Positions 5,422-13,424 are shown, counted from the first letter of the stretch. The stretch is DNA of 21,544 nt from an uncultured Collinsella sp. (GCA_900546775.1 UREM01000033.1:1-21544); one strand, 5' to 3'. A program made the numbers and translations. Notes: generated by a model not told the origin, from the letters alone.

Positions 5422-6797
5422 TAGCGCGGCTCGCCCACAACGGAGCCGGACAAATACCAGGTCTTGGCAACGTCAACGTCAACATCAACGATCTTACCAA
5501 CAAGCTGATCGATGCTGTAACCCTCGGGGATAGGCGCATGCACGGTCTGATTCTTGGGACTCTTGCCCAGCAGGACCGCGTCGTTCTTTTTACTCGTTCC
5601 CTCAATGAGCGCCGGAACCACAGTATGAAGCTCACCCTGGTTATACTCGTGTGCCGTGGTCTCGATAACCTTAACCAGACGGTTGAAACGCTCGAGAATA
5701 ACCTCATGCGGCGTAGGATCGTCAATCTCGGCGGCCGGGGTACCGGCGCGCTTGGAATAGATGAAGGTATAGGCCTGAGCATAGCGGACCGTCTCGGCAA
5801 GTGAGAGCGTCTGCTCAAAGTCTTCTTCAGTCTCACCCGGGAAGCCAACGATAATGTCGGTCGAGAGCGCGATATCGGGCATGCGGTTGCGAATGCGATC
5901 GACAAGGCCCAGATAGTCCTCGCGTGTATAACGGCGATTCATCTCTTTGAGGATCCGCGTCGAACCTGACTGGACGGCCAAATGCAGCTGCGGCATAACG
6001 GCAGGCGTCTCGGCCATGGCGTCGATGGTCTCGGGCAACAGGTCCTTGGGATGCGAAGACGTAAAGAAGATGCGCTCCACGCCCGTATCGCCCACGGCAC
6101 GCAGCAGATCGGCAAAACGCGGCTTGCCAAACAGATCGCGACCATATGAGTTAACGTTTTGGCCCAGCAGCGTAATCTCACGCACGCCCTGGCGCACCAA
6201 ACCGGTCACCTCGTCGACAATCTCCTCGAAGGGGCGGCTCTTTTCGCGACCACGCACGTACGGCACGATGCAATAGGTGCAGAAATTATTGCAGCCCGTC
6301 ATGATGGGCACCCAGGCGTGATACTGAGTCTCGCGATGCCACGGCATGCTCATGGCATCCGTATCCTCATGCTCATTGGTACGGATATGACGCTTGCCAT
6401 CAAGGAACGCCTCGGCAATGAGCTCGGCCACATGCGCGATGGAATGCGTGCCAAAGATGACATTGACGTTATCGACGTTGGTGAGCAGGCCCTCGCCATC
6501 GCGCTGCGCGATGCAACCGCCAACGGCAACCACGCGCTTGCCCGAAGGCGAAGGCGGCAGGCTTTTGCAGGAATTGCACTGACCGTACAGGCGAGTATCG
6601 GCGGCCTCGCGCACGCAGCACGTCATGAAGACAACGATATCGGCATGCGCGGGATCGAGCGCCATGAGGCAGCCATACGAATCAAGCAGACCGCTCACAC
6701 GCTCGGAGTCGTGCTGATTCATCTGGCAGCCAAAGGTGCGGATAAAGTAGGTTTTACCGGCAAGAATATCGCGTACGGAACGCTGGTCCATGTGCAT
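5421..6797 (-). CDS. miaB: tRNA-2-methylthio-N6-dimethylallyladenosine synthase MiaB
   Basis: MiaB is a radical-SAM methylthiotransferase that converts i6A37 in tRNA to ms2i6A37. The N-terminal UPF0004 domain carries the auxiliary 4Fe-4S ligands Cys24 (TFGCQMNQHDSE), Cys60 (MTCCVREAAD) and Cys95 (GGCIAQRDG). The radical-SAM cluster motif is C169-x3-C173-x2-C176 (GCNNFCTYC), followed by IVPYVRGREKSRP. A C-terminal TRAM domain completes the 458 aa. There is an extra Cys61 beside Cys60 and a CNSC pair at 74-77, which are not the canonical ligands. ATG codons at 6795-6797 and 6789-6791 are both possible starts. AGGA is 3 nt from the first and 9 nt from the second, so the true start may be two codons later. 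The gene lies 39 bp after spoVS and overlaps miaA by one base. Confidence 0.97.
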   Translation of the reverse strand: MHMDQRSVRDILAGKTYFIRTFGCQMNQHDSERVSGLLDSYGCLMALDPAHADIVVFMTCCVREAADTRLYGQCNSCKSLPPSPSGKRVVAVGGCIAQRDGEGLLTNVDNVNVIFGTHSIAHVAELIAEAFLDGKRHIRTNEHEDTDAMSMPWHRETQYHAWVPIMTGCNNFCTYCIVPYVRGREKSRPFEEIVDEVTGLVRQGVREITLLGQNVNSYGRDLFGKPRFADLLRAVGDTGVERIFFTSSHPKDLLPETIDAMAETPAVMPQLHLAVQSGSTRILKEMNRRYTREDYLGLVDRIRNRMPDIALSTDIIVGFPGETEEDFEQTLSLAETVRYAQAYTFIYSKRAGTPAAEIDDPTPHEVILERFNRLVKVIETTAHEYNQGELHTVVPALIEGTSKKNDAVLLGKSPKNQTVHAPIPEGYSIDQLVGKIVDVDVDVAKTWYLSGSVVGEPR

Positions 6798-6836
6798 AAG
6801 TCCTAACGATGGGGAGCGAAACGAGGCAAGCAGAAG

Positions 6837-7154
6837 CTATGCCACAGGCTTAACATCATCCATGACGACGTTATCCATAGCAGCTCGATTGATCTGGTGA
6901 ACGTAGATAGAAAGGCGGATGGCCGTGCGCGACTCCCCGTTAATGAGGATGTCGGAGAACACGGGCGCGCAGGAAATATCAAAACCGGTTGGAATCAAAA
7001 AACCGCGCGCGATAGCAACGGCCTTAATGGCCTGGTTGACGGCACCGGCGCCGACACACTGGATGTTGACGGGTACACCATCCTTGACCATGCCGGCGAT
7101 GGCGCCGGCAACGGACGCGGGCGATGATTTGCTTGATACCTTCAGGCAATCCAT
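6837..7154 (-). CDS. spoVS: Stage V sporulation protein S (SpoVS), Alba-like
   Basis: SpoVS is a small Alba-fold protein needed for a late sporulation stage in Bacillus and also found in non-sporulating lineages, where it is thought to bind nucleic acid. The 105-aa product begins MDCLKVSSKSSPASVAGAIA and contains IQCVGAGAVNQAIKAVAIAR and ERTAIRL-like GESRTAIRL, all close to the family. It is about 19 aa longer at the C-terminus than the 86-aa Bacillus protein (HQINRAAMDNVVMDDVKPVA). The ATG at 7152-7154 is chosen because AGGAG lies 7 nt upstream and because the preceding in-frame residues have no family counterpart. It follows the GHKL ATPase by 74 bp and precedes miaB by 39 bp; rny-spoVS-miaB is a known neighbourhood in Clostridia. 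Confidence 0.95.
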   Translation of the reverse strand: MDCLKVSSKSSPASVAGAIAGMVKDGVPVNIQCVGAGAVNQAIKAVAIARGFLIPTGFDISCAPVFSDILINGESRTAIRLSIYVHQINRAAMDNVVMDDVKPVA

Positions 7155-7228
7155 GAAGAAACTCCTGCATTTAAAAGTACGTTTTAACTGCAATAACTGT
7201 ATCGTACCGAGTGGACTCGGTAAAGGCA

Positions 7229-8314
7229 CTATTCCTCTTTGGCAAGATCAAAGGTCACGGTGATTCGATCACGCGAAACACGGATCTTTGGGTCGCCGCA
7301 AAGGTTGAGATAGTACCGGGCGGCAAGGTCATTAAAGTCGCGTTCCACAGCGCGCGAAAACTGTGCCATGTCATCCTTGGCAATACGTAGCCCGCGACGA
7401 TCCTTCGCGAGATCGACAGGAGCCGGCGCATGCGAGGACGAATCACGCTCGCGCAGCAGACGCGCGGTCACACCGCGAACGGGCTTAATCTGCCCTGCCA
7501 AAATGCGATGGGCCGTGCGCTCGGACATCTCAAGACCCAAACCCGAACAAATACGGATAAAGTCCTCGGCATCAGAAGCAAGGCCTAAACGATCGACAAC
7601 CGGAAGCTCGCTCTCGTCATCAATGAACAGGAGACGAGACGTATCGAGCCGACTTGACGCCTGAGCATAAAGGGTCGCGGCAATCTCAGACGGAGAACCA
7701 AGATAGACATCGCAACCACGCAACTCCTCGAGCGCAAACTCACAAGCAGCGCGAATAATATTATGTGGACCGCGAGCGCAGACATAACGTCCGTCCTCAT
7801 CCTTGACGGCCTGGGGCCAGCTGGACTGATCGGCACGCTCACTGAGGCGGTCGGCCGCAACGCTCACCTTGAAGGCTGAACCAAGATCGACGCCGGACGT
7901 GACCACACGGGCCTCGTCGGTGTTCTGCTTAATCGAAAACAATGCCATGCCACGACCGTGAACGCCCCAACGGTCCATCTTCATGCTCTCGAGCTTGGAG
8001 GTAACGCGGGCATCAAAGATTCGCTCTTGCATATCCTGCGGAACGCCCGAACCGTTATCCAGAAAGACAAGCGTGCGGACGCCATCTTCCTTGGTCGTGG
8101 CGAGATAGACCTTGTCGGCGCCGGCATCGCGAGCATTACGGAGCATTTCGATGACGATGTCCTCGACATGCTGAATGTCGTGCTTAGCCTGGCGCCGCTC
8201 GGCCTCCGAAACGCGGAGGCGGACATACCCCTCGCCAAGGTTCTCCTCGACGCGAAGGTTGCCCTCCCCCGACATCGACGCGATAAATGAGATGAGCTCG
8301 TTCGCGTCGCTCAT
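7229..8314 (-). CDS. GHKL-type (HATPase_c) ATP-binding protein of unknown function
   Basis: The 361-aa protein has a clear Bergerat/GHKL ATP-binding fold near the N-terminus. The N-box is E56-MLRN60-ARD63 (EMLRNARDAGADKVYL), the G1 box is D86-NGSG (FLDNGSGVP) and the G2 box is GVHGRGMAL (117-125). There is no histidine-kinase dimerisation domain, membrane segment or receiver. The glycine-rich lid and E-x3-N-x2-D pattern resemble MutL, Hsp90 and type-II topoisomerase ATPases more than sensor kinases. The remaining roughly 200 residues match no domain I recognise. Its ATG is one base after the rny stop codon, so it is tightly co-translated with RNase Y, and spoVS follows. A role in RNA or nucleic-acid metabolism is suggested by the neighbours only. 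Confidence 0.85.
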   Translation of the reverse strand: MSDANELISFIASMSGEGNLRVEENLGEGYVRLRVSEAERRQAKHDIQHVEDIVIEMLRNARDAGADKVYLATTKEDGVRTLVFLDNGSGVPQDMQERIFDARVTSKLESMKMDRWGVHGRGMALFSIKQNTDEARVVTSGVDLGSAFKVSVAADRLSERADQSSWPQAVKDEDGRYVCARGPHNIIRAACEFALEELRGCDVYLGSPSEIAATLYAQASSRLDTSRLLFIDDESELPVVDRLGLASDAEDFIRICSGLGLEMSERTAHRILAGQIKPVRGVTARLLRERDSSSHAPAPVDLAKDRRGLRIAKDDMAQFSRAVERDFNDLAARYYLNLCGDPKIRVSRDRITVTFDLAKEE

Positions 8315-8315
8315 G

Positions 8316-9866
8316 TTATTTAGCGATATCGACAGCGCGGCTCTCGCGAATCACGACAACGCGCACCTGACCGGGATACTCCATCTCTTCCTCGATCTGA
8401 TGGGCGATATCGTGAGCCAGAACCGTGGACTGGGCATCGGAAATCTTGTCCGGCTGGACCATGACGTGGACCTCGCGACCGGCCTGCATGGCATAGGTAC
8501 GTTCGACGCCGTCATGGGAGTTGGCGATCTCCTCGAGCTTCTCAAGACGCTTGATGTAGTTCTCGGCAGACTCGCGACGGGCACCGGGGCGAGAGGCAGA
8601 GACAGCATCAGCGGCCTGCACCAGGACATCGAGTACCGTGTTGGGGTCGACATCGGCATGGTGAGCCTCAATAGCGTGGACGATAACGGGCTTCTCGCCA
8701 TAACGGCGGGCAAGCTCGGCGCCGATGACGGCATGCGGGCCCTCGACGTCGTGGTCGATTGCCTTGCCCAGGTCATGAAGCAGGCCGGCGCGCTTGGCGG
8801 TCACAACGTCCAGGCCAAGCTCGGAAGCCATCACGCCGCACAGATCAGAGACCTCGAGGGAATGCTGAAGCACGTTCTGACCAAACGAGGTACGGTAGCG
8901 CAGGGCACCAAGGGTCTTGACGATCTCGGGGTGCAGATCGTGGATGCCGGTATCGAAGGCAGCCTGCTCGCCAGCCTCGCGCACGCGCTGCTGAACCAGG
9001 TCGGCGGCCTTGTGATACATCTCCTCGATACGGGCAGGGTGAATGCGGCCGTCGGCGATGAGGTTCTCGAGGGCGACACGGGCGGTCTCACGACGGACCG
9101 GGTCGAAGCTCGAAAGAACGACTGTCTCGGGCGTGTCATCGATCACGAGGTTGACGCCGGAAACCTGCTCGAAGGTCCGGATGTTGCGACCCTCGCGACC
9201 GATGATACGGCCCTTGAGGTCATCAGAGGGAATGTGCACGGAGGTAACGGTGACCTCGGCAGTGTGGTCGGCAGCGCAGCGCTGAATCGCCAGAGACAGA
9301 ATCTCCTGGGCGGTCTTGTGGCACTCGGCGCGAACCTGCTGCTCGGACTCGCGAATGATCGTGGCGGCCTCGTGGGTGACCTCGCCGCGAACCTTATCGA
9401 GGAGCTCCTTGTGGGCGTCCTCGCGGGTAAGGTCGGCGATACGCTCGAGCTCGGAAGTCTGCTTTGCACAGAGCTCCTCGAGCTCACGGGAGCGCTTCTC
9501 GACCTGACCGGCCTGGCTGGACAGCTGATGCTCGCGCTTGTCGAGAGCGTCGTTGCGGCGATCAAGGGATTCCTCGCGCTGCATCACGCGGTTCTCGAGC
9601 GTACGAATCTCGTTCTTACGCTGCTTGTCCTCGGCCTCGGCGGCCTGCTTGTTCTTGATGATCTCCTCTTTAGCCTCGAGCAGAGCCTCTTTTTTGAGGG
9701 TCTCGGCCTGACGCTTAGCATCACCGATCAGGGACTCAGCCTGTGCGTGTGCCGACTGGATTTTTTCGTCGGCCTCGTGAAGACTACCCTGCTTGGCGGT
9801 GCGCATGTAGGCAATGGCGGCGATGGCACCCAAAACGATGCCAACGAGCGCTGCGATGATAGGCAT
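8316..9866 (-). CDS. rny: Ribonuclease Y
   Basis: RNase Y is the membrane-anchored endoribonuclease that starts bulk mRNA decay in many Gram-positive bacteria. The 516-aa protein has an N-terminal transmembrane anchor ([19 protein letters not shown], about 3-20) and a long charged coiled coil (about 30-190). A KH domain follows with [15 protein letters not shown], and then an HD domain with the metal-binding [12 protein letters not shown]. The ATG at 9864-9866 is preferred over the GTG at 9870-9872, because AAGGAG ends 5 nt before the ATG and overlaps the GTG. The gene opens the rny-ATPase-spoVS-miaB-miaA-hflX run. A promoter candidate at 10033-10061 would give a leader of about 160 nt that contains two hairpins. 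Confidence 0.97.
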   Translation of the reverse strand: MPIIAALVGIVLGAIAAIAYMRTAKQGSLHEADEKIQSAHAQAESLIGDAKRQAETLKKEALLEAKEEIIKNKQAAEAEDKQRKNEIRTLENRVMQREESLDRRNDALDKREHQLSSQAGQVEKRSRELEELCAKQTSELERIADLTREDAHKELLDKVRGEVTHEAATIIRESEQQVRAECHKTAQEILSLAIQRCAADHTAEVTVTSVHIPSDDLKGRIIGREGRNIRTFEQVSGVNLVIDDTPETVVLSSFDPVRRETARVALENLIADGRIHPARIEEMYHKAADLVQQRVREAGEQAAFDTGIHDLHPEIVKTLGALRYRTSFGQNVLQHSLEVSDLCGVMASELGLDVVTAKRAGLLHDLGKAIDHDVEGPHAVIGAELARRYGEKPVIVHAIEAHHADVDPNTVLDVLVQAADAVSASRPGARRESAENYIKRLEKLEEIANSHDGVERTYAMQAGREVHVMVQPDKISDAQSTVLAHDIAHQIEEEMEYPGQVRVVVIRESRAVDIAK

Positions 9867-9901
9867 GCTCACTCCTTTTTATGGATTCGTTACACAACAA
9901 A

Positions 9902-9927
9902 GCGAACCGTCCTTACGAACGGCTCGC
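9902..9927 (-). terminator. Hairpin in the rny leader / recX 3' region, possible terminator or attenuator
   Basis: GCGAACCGT at 9902-9910 pairs with ACGGCTCGC at 9919-9927 with one A-C mismatch and an 8-base loop. On the minus strand the stem is followed by TTTGTTGTG, a weak U-run. It could end recA-recX transcription about 200 bp after recX or act as an attenuator before rny. The evidence does not choose between these. Confidence 0.4.
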
Positions 9928-9988
9928 GACATTTGAGTAATATGGGCGCAGCTTATGCGGGTCGGATACAGATAAACATATAAACAAA

Positions 9989-10003
9989 CTCATCACAGAT
10001 GAG
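9989..10003 (-). promoter_or_regulatory. Small perfect hairpin in the rny leader
   Basis: CTCATC (9989-9994) and GATGAG (9998-10003) form a 6-bp stem with a 3-base loop, about 30 nt into the predicted rny leader. It has no U-run on either side. It may be a stabilising or protein-binding element; its role is unknown. Confidence 0.35.
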
Positions 10004-10032
10004 CACATATCACAAAGCAAATGACGCTGTTT

Positions 10033-10061
10033 ATCGTACGTTGAACCACAACAACTGTCAA
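10033..10061 (-). promoter_or_regulatory. Candidate sigma-A promoter of the rny operon
   Basis: On the minus strand a consensus -35 TTGACA (10056-10061) is followed after exactly 17 bp by TACGAT (10033-10038), a four-of-six match to the -10. It lies between recX and rny with no competing gene, and would start transcription near 10026. Confidence 0.6.
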
Positions 10062-10123
10062 ATAAATGCCCCCAACACGGCGGCTAAAACACGGTGAGCG
10101 GCAGGGCCACAAAACGCATACGC

Positions 10124-10816
10124 CTAAACCGCACATTCCTCGCATTCGGCATCGAGACGTGCCTTAACGGCATCGGCGGCGATATGATACGAGAAGCCCT
10201 TGCCCATCAAAAACCGAACCAGTTTTTCGAATCCGCGCGTCTCTGGAACACGCCGCTTGGCGAGCAGGGCTGACGCACGCGCCAAATCGTCTTCGACGGC
10301 AAAATAATCCTCGGGATAACCGGGAATGTCATCGAGCACGACATGACGGCGCTTGAGCTCGGTCTCGATTTTGCGCTGTCCCCAACCGCGCCGCTTGCGC
10401 TCCTCGATAAAGTACGAGCAAAAGCGGTTCTCGTCTAAAAAGCGATACTCGGTGGCGCGCTCGACGGCGAAATCGATCGCGGTCTGGTGAAAGCCGTAGC
10501 GAGCCAGCTTGTCACGGACCTCGCCCGTCGCATGGTCGCGGCGCGATAACATCTCGGTCACCATGGTAAGTGCACATTTACGCTCGACGAGCTGCACCGC
10601 CTCACGAAAGTTGTCCCAATCACAGGGAAGATCGGGGCGGTTTTTGACATACAGGCGCGCGACCCGCACGGGAATCCAAATGGACCGCTCAAAACCGCCC
10701 TCAAGCTCACAATCGATATGTGCGCAAGGCTTTTTGGACGCATACCCGCTCGAGAACGAGGAGGCCGCCTTCTTATCGGGAAAGACGACCGTGGCCTCGG
10801 TCACCGTATACGACAT
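10124..10816 (-). CDS. recX: Regulatory protein RecX
   Basis: RecX binds RecA filaments and limits their extension and activity. The 230-aa protein shows the helical RecX repeats: LSRRDHATGEVRDKLARYGFHQTAIDFAVERA, then RFLDENRFCSYFIEERKRRGWGQRKIETELKRR, and a C-terminal repeat with FEKLVRFLMGKGFSYHIAADAVKA. The YRFLDENRF and RGWGQRKIETEL segments are the family hallmark. An N-terminal extension of roughly 75 residues, which starts MSYTVTEATVVFPDKK, precedes the repeats, as in other RecX proteins of high-G+C Gram-positives. The ATG at 10814-10816 is 11 bp after the recA stop codon, so recA-recX form one SOS-controlled unit. Confidence 0.95.
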   Translation of the reverse strand: MSYTVTEATVVFPDKKAASSFSSGYASKKPCAHIDCELEGGFERSIWIPVRVARLYVKNRPDLPCDWDNFREAVQLVERKCALTMVTEMLSRRDHATGEVRDKLARYGFHQTAIDFAVERATEYRFLDENRFCSYFIEERKRRGWGQRKIETELKRRHVVLDDIPGYPEDYFAVEDDLARASALLAKRRVPETRGFEKLVRFLMGKGFSYHIAADAVKARLDAECEECAV

Positions 10817-10827
10817 GAGCGTAACCG

Positions 10828-11976
10828 CTACTCGTCGTCATCATCGAGCATGGCGGAACCATCGATGGCGTAAAGCTCGTCAAACTCCTCAGGCGCAGGC
10901 TGATCGGTCAGCTCGACCTCGGATGGAGCATCGTCGTCAAACTCAAGCCCGCAGGCAAGGCGGACCTTATGCTCAATCTCGTCGGCGCAATCAGGGTGTT
11001 CGCGCAGGAACGCCTTGGCGGCCTCGCGACCGTTGCCGAGCTTGTCCTCGCCATAGGCAAACCAGGAGCCCATCTTCTTGCAAATGCCGCACTCGACAGC
11101 CATGTCCAGAATCGAGCCCTCCTTAGAGATGCCCGTACCGTACATGATGTCGAACTCAGCAGAACGGAACGGAGCTGCCACCTTGTTCTTAACGACCTTG
11201 GCGCGCACGCGGTTACCGATAACTTCATCCTTAAGCTTAATGCTGTCGATGCGGCGAATGTCGATACGCACCGAAGAGAAGAACTTAAGGGCGCGGCCGC
11301 CCGTCGTGGTCTCGGGGTTGCCGAACATGACGCCGATCTTCTCTCGCAGCTGGTTAATGAAGATGCATGTCGTGTTGGACTTGGACAGCGAGCCGGCGAG
11401 CTTGCGGAGCGCCTGACTCATCAGACGAGCTTGCAATCCGACCGTGGTATCGCCGATCTCTCCCTCGATCTCGGCACGCGGGGTCAGCGCGGCGACGGAG
11501 TCGACGACGATGGCATCGATGGCGCCGGAACGCACGAGCATGTCAACAATCTCGAGCGCCTGCTCACCCGTATCAGGCTGGGAAATCAGTACCTCGTCGA
11601 TATCCACGCCAATGCGCGCGGCATACGTGGGATCGAGCGCGTGCTCGGCATCGATAAATGCCACCACGCCACCCATTGCCTGGGCTTCGGCCAGGATCTC
11701 GAGCGAAAGCGTCGTCTTACCGGAGGACTCAGGACCGTAAATCTCGACGATACGGCCGCGCGGCACACCGCCGATACCCAGAGCGGCATCGAGTGCCAGA
11801 GCGCCCGTGGGGATGGCCTCAACCTCAAGCTCGGGGCCGCCGTCACCATACCTCATGATGGAGCCTTGACCGAACTTCTTCTCGATCTCGGCCTTGGTGG
11901 TGGCGATCATCTCATCGCGCTCTTTACCCGTCGTGCGAGCATGAACGGTACGTACGGGACCTGAATTCTTGGCCAT
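10828..11976 (-). CDS. recA: Recombinase RecA
   Basis: RecA forms ATP-dependent filaments on single-stranded DNA, drives homologous recombination and activates LexA self-cleavage. The 382-aa protein has the N-terminal oligomerisation segment [16 protein letters not shown] (31-46), Walker [10 protein letters not shown] (81-89), the DNA-binding loops, the motif [27 protein letters not shown], and an acidic tail ending MLDDDDE. The ATG at 11974-11976 is chosen because GGAGG lies 7 nt upstream; seven further in-frame upstream residues are not needed. It is about 30 aa longer than typical RecA proteins, through an extra N-terminal stretch of about 20 residues and a long acidic C-terminus. The promoter at 12007-12035 contains a LexA box, so expression is SOS-induced. 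Confidence 0.98.
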   Translation of the reverse strand: MAKNSGPVRTVHARTTGKERDEMIATTKAEIEKKFGQGSIMRYGDGGPELEVEAIPTGALALDAALGIGGVPRGRIVEIYGPESSGKTTLSLEILAEAQAMGGVVAFIDAEHALDPTYAARIGVDIDEVLISQPDTGEQALEIVDMLVRSGAIDAIVVDSVAALTPRAEIEGEIGDTTVGLQARLMSQALRKLAGSLSKSNTTCIFINQLREKIGVMFGNPETTTGGRALKFFSSVRIDIRRIDSIKLKDEVIGNRVRAKVVKNKVAAPFRSAEFDIMYGTGISKEGSILDMAVECGICKKMGSWFAYGEDKLGNGREAAKAFLREHPDCADEIEHKVRLACGLEFDDDAPSEVELTDQPAPEEFDELYAIDGSAMLDDDDE

Positions 11977-12006
11977 GAATAGCCCTCCTCTTAACAACCT
12001 GCATCG

Positions 12007-12035
12007 ATAATAAACGAACGGCTGTTCGTGGTCAA
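12007..12035 (-). promoter_or_regulatory. recA promoter
   Basis: On the minus strand, -35 TTGACC (12030-12035) and -10 TATTAT (12007-12012) are separated by exactly 17 bp. The spacer is almost filled by the LexA box at 12015-12028. This is the same layout as the LysM gene promoter near lexA. Confidence 0.85.
12015..12028. promoter_or_regulatory. LexA (SOS) box of recA
   Basis: CGAACGGCTGTTCG carries a perfect GAAC-N4-GTTC core within 7-bp arms that pair except at the central bases. It lies between the -35 and -10 of the recA promoter, so bound LexA would block polymerase. Confidence 0.9.
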
Positions 12036-12067
12036 CCGTTCAGGCCAATCATATGCAGGCAGTCTTT

Positions 12068-12112
12068 CCAAAACCCAACCAAACGCCGACCAAACACTGA
12101 CCAAATGCTTGA
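12068..12112. repeat. Degenerate 11-bp tandem repeat upstream of the recA promoter
   Basis: Four consecutive units begin with CCAAA: CCAAAACCCAA (12068), CCAAACGCCGA (12079), CCAAACACTGA (12090) and CCAAATGCTTGA (12101). The first three are exactly 11 bp long, close to one helical turn, so the A-tracts are phased. It lies about 35-75 bp upstream of the recA -35. Curved DNA or an activator site is possible; only the repeat itself is seen. Confidence 0.55.
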
Positions 12113-12202
12113 CCACAAAGGGGCAAATAAGAACAAGAAAGGCAAAAATACACCTATGACCAGCGCAAACGCTAAATTCGTCAGGGGTCCCCATCTCCAC
12201 AA

Positions 12203-12226
12203 TTAAGGGGCCCGAAGGCCCCTTAA
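12203..12226 (-). terminator. Strong GC-rich hairpin with UUCG loop, end of the rnj-to-pncC run
   Basis: TTAAGGGGCC (12203-12212) and GGCCCCTTAA (12217-12226) are perfectly complementary over 10 bp. On the minus strand the loop reads TTCG closed by C-G, the very stable UUCG tetraloop. It starts 7 bp after the pncC stop codon. The U-run after the stem is short (TTAATTG), so it may act as a terminator or as a 3' stabiliser. Confidence 0.75.
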
Positions 12227-12233
12227 AACACGT

Positions 12234-12770
12234 CTATTCCATAGAGTTAAGCACAAGGACAATGCGTCCCAATGCCTCCGCGACCGCATGGGCACGAACA
12301 CACGAACGGTCGCCCTCATAGTGGCAGCGCACAGAGTCCACGACCGGCACTTCCCCATCAGCCGCGCGATACGCCCAGCCAATATAGAAAGTGCCAGCCG
12401 GATCGTCCTCAGTGCCGCCGCCGGGGCCGGCATAACCCGTTGCGCTCACTGCAATATCGCTCTGGTACAGCTCCAGCGAACCCGCCGCCATCTCGCGCGC
12501 GGTCTGATGCGACACCGCGGTATAGCGGTCGAGCGTCTCCTGATCAACGCCCAAAACGCGATGCTTGATCTCATCGCAGTAGGTCACCGCACCGCCACGC
12601 AGCACCGCCGAGGCGCCCGGGATATCGGCAATCGTCGAGGCGATCATACCTGCCGTCAGCGACTCAGCCGTCGAAACCGTCACGCCCCGAGCGCTCGCGC
12701 GCTCGACAATATGACGCGCCAGCTCCTCGTTATGTGCGGAAATCTGCTCAAAAGAGTCCGTCATACCCAC
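12234..12770 (-). CDS. pncC: Nicotinamide-nucleotide amidase (CinA C-terminal domain, PncC)
   Basis: PncC deamidates nicotinamide mononucleotide to nicotinate mononucleotide in NAD recycling. The 178-aa protein is only the CinA C-terminal domain; the N-terminal molybdopterin-like domain of full CinA is absent. It has the active-site segment TAESLTAGMIAS (34-45, usually TAES-x-TGG), GGAVTYCDEIKHRVLGV, and ATGYAGPGGGTEDDPAGTFYIGW, all typical. The start is uncertain: GTG at 12768-12770 with AGG 5 nt upstream, or ATG at 12762-12764. It begins about 6 bp after the pgsA stop codon and is followed by the strong hairpin at 12203-12226. Being next to recA fits the common cinA-recA order, but recA here has its own promoter. 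Confidence 0.93.
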   Translation of the reverse strand: MGMTDSFEQISAHNEELARHIVERASARGVTVSTAESLTAGMIASTIADIPGASAVLRGGAVTYCDEIKHRVLGVDQETLDRYTAVSHQTAREMAAGSLELYQSDIAVSATGYAGPGGGTEDDPAGTFYIGWAYRAADGEVPVVDSVRCHYEGDRSCVRAHAVAEALGRIVLVLNSME

Positions 12771-12776
12771 CAGGAC

Positions 12777-13415
12777 CTAGACCGAAAAGACGATCTTGCG
12801 GCAGTTCCAGAAGTACTGGGCGCCCGAGATAACGGTCAGGACAACGGCAACGGCGTACAGGAAGCGCGACACCGAGTAGATGCCGAGCGTCAGCGCCAGC
12901 GGGCCAAGGTGCAAGCCGGCCATCGCAAAGACGCACAGGTAACCGCAGATGGAGACCATCGTAGTCGCCGTCTTGTACTTGCCAAGCTTATCGGCGGCAA
13001 CGACCACGCCGGCGGCACTCGCGACCATGCGAAGGGCGCTCACCAGAAGCTCACGGAACAGGATAATGAACACGGACCACACGGTCACAGCGCCAAAATC
13101 CAAGAACAGCAGCAGAGCCGAGAACACCAGCAGCTTATCGGCGATGGGGTCCAAGAACTTACCGAAATCGGTAATCTCGTTGCGCGAGCGCGCCAGATAA
13201 CCGTCGACCTTATCGGTGCACGACAGGATAACATACAGAATGAAGGCAGCGGCGGCGAGCGGGCCGTCGAAGGTGCTCCAATCTGTACCGGCAACACTCG
13301 TGTGAGAAAGCGCCGACACGATCATGAACACCGGGATAAAGACGATGCGAACGCACGTCACGATGTTGGCGGGCGTCCAAACACTCGTCAGTTCCTTATT
13401 GCTCTCGTTTGCCAC
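12777..13415 (-). CDS. pgsA: CDP-diacylglycerol--glycerol-3-phosphate 3-phosphatidyltransferase
   Basis: PgsA makes phosphatidylglycerol phosphate from CDP-diacylglycerol and glycerol-3-phosphate, the committed step of phosphatidylglycerol and cardiolipin synthesis at the membrane. The 212-aa protein has the exact CDP-alcohol phosphotransferase motif: D68-x2-D71-G72-x2-A75-R76-x8-G85-x3-D89-x3-D93 (in CTDKVDGYLARSRNEITDFG and the following FLDPIAD). NIVTCVRIVFIPVF at 17-30 and several hydrophobic helices match the family. The start is GTG at 13413-13415, with AGGAG 6 nt upstream, and lies 9 bp after the rimO stop codon. It sits in the conserved rimO-pgsA-cinA order. Confidence 0.96.
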   Translation of the reverse strand: MANESNKELTSVWTPANIVTCVRIVFIPVFMIVSALSHTSVAGTDWSTFDGPLAAAAFILYVILSCTDKVDGYLARSRNEITDFGKFLDPIADKLLVFSALLLFLDFGAVTVWSVFIILFRELLVSALRMVASAAGVVVAADKLGKYKTATTMVSICGYLCVFAMAGLHLGPLALTLGIYSVSRFLYAVAVVLTVISGAQYFWNCRKIVFSV

Positions 13416-13424
13416 GATGCTCTC

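Noticed and set aside
7155..7229. Upstream extension of spoVS to 7229
   Set aside because: The extra 25 residues have no family counterpart. The ATG at 7154 has AGGAG at good spacing.
9870..9872. GTG start for rny two codons upstream of the ATG
   Set aside because: The GTG overlaps the AAGGAG ribosome binding site; the ATG at 9864-9866 has the correct spacing.
8175..9983. A 602-codon open frame on the plus strand
   Set aside because: It is the antisense shadow of rny, which has clear KH and HD motifs. The translation is a low-complexity Leu/Gly/Asp mixture.
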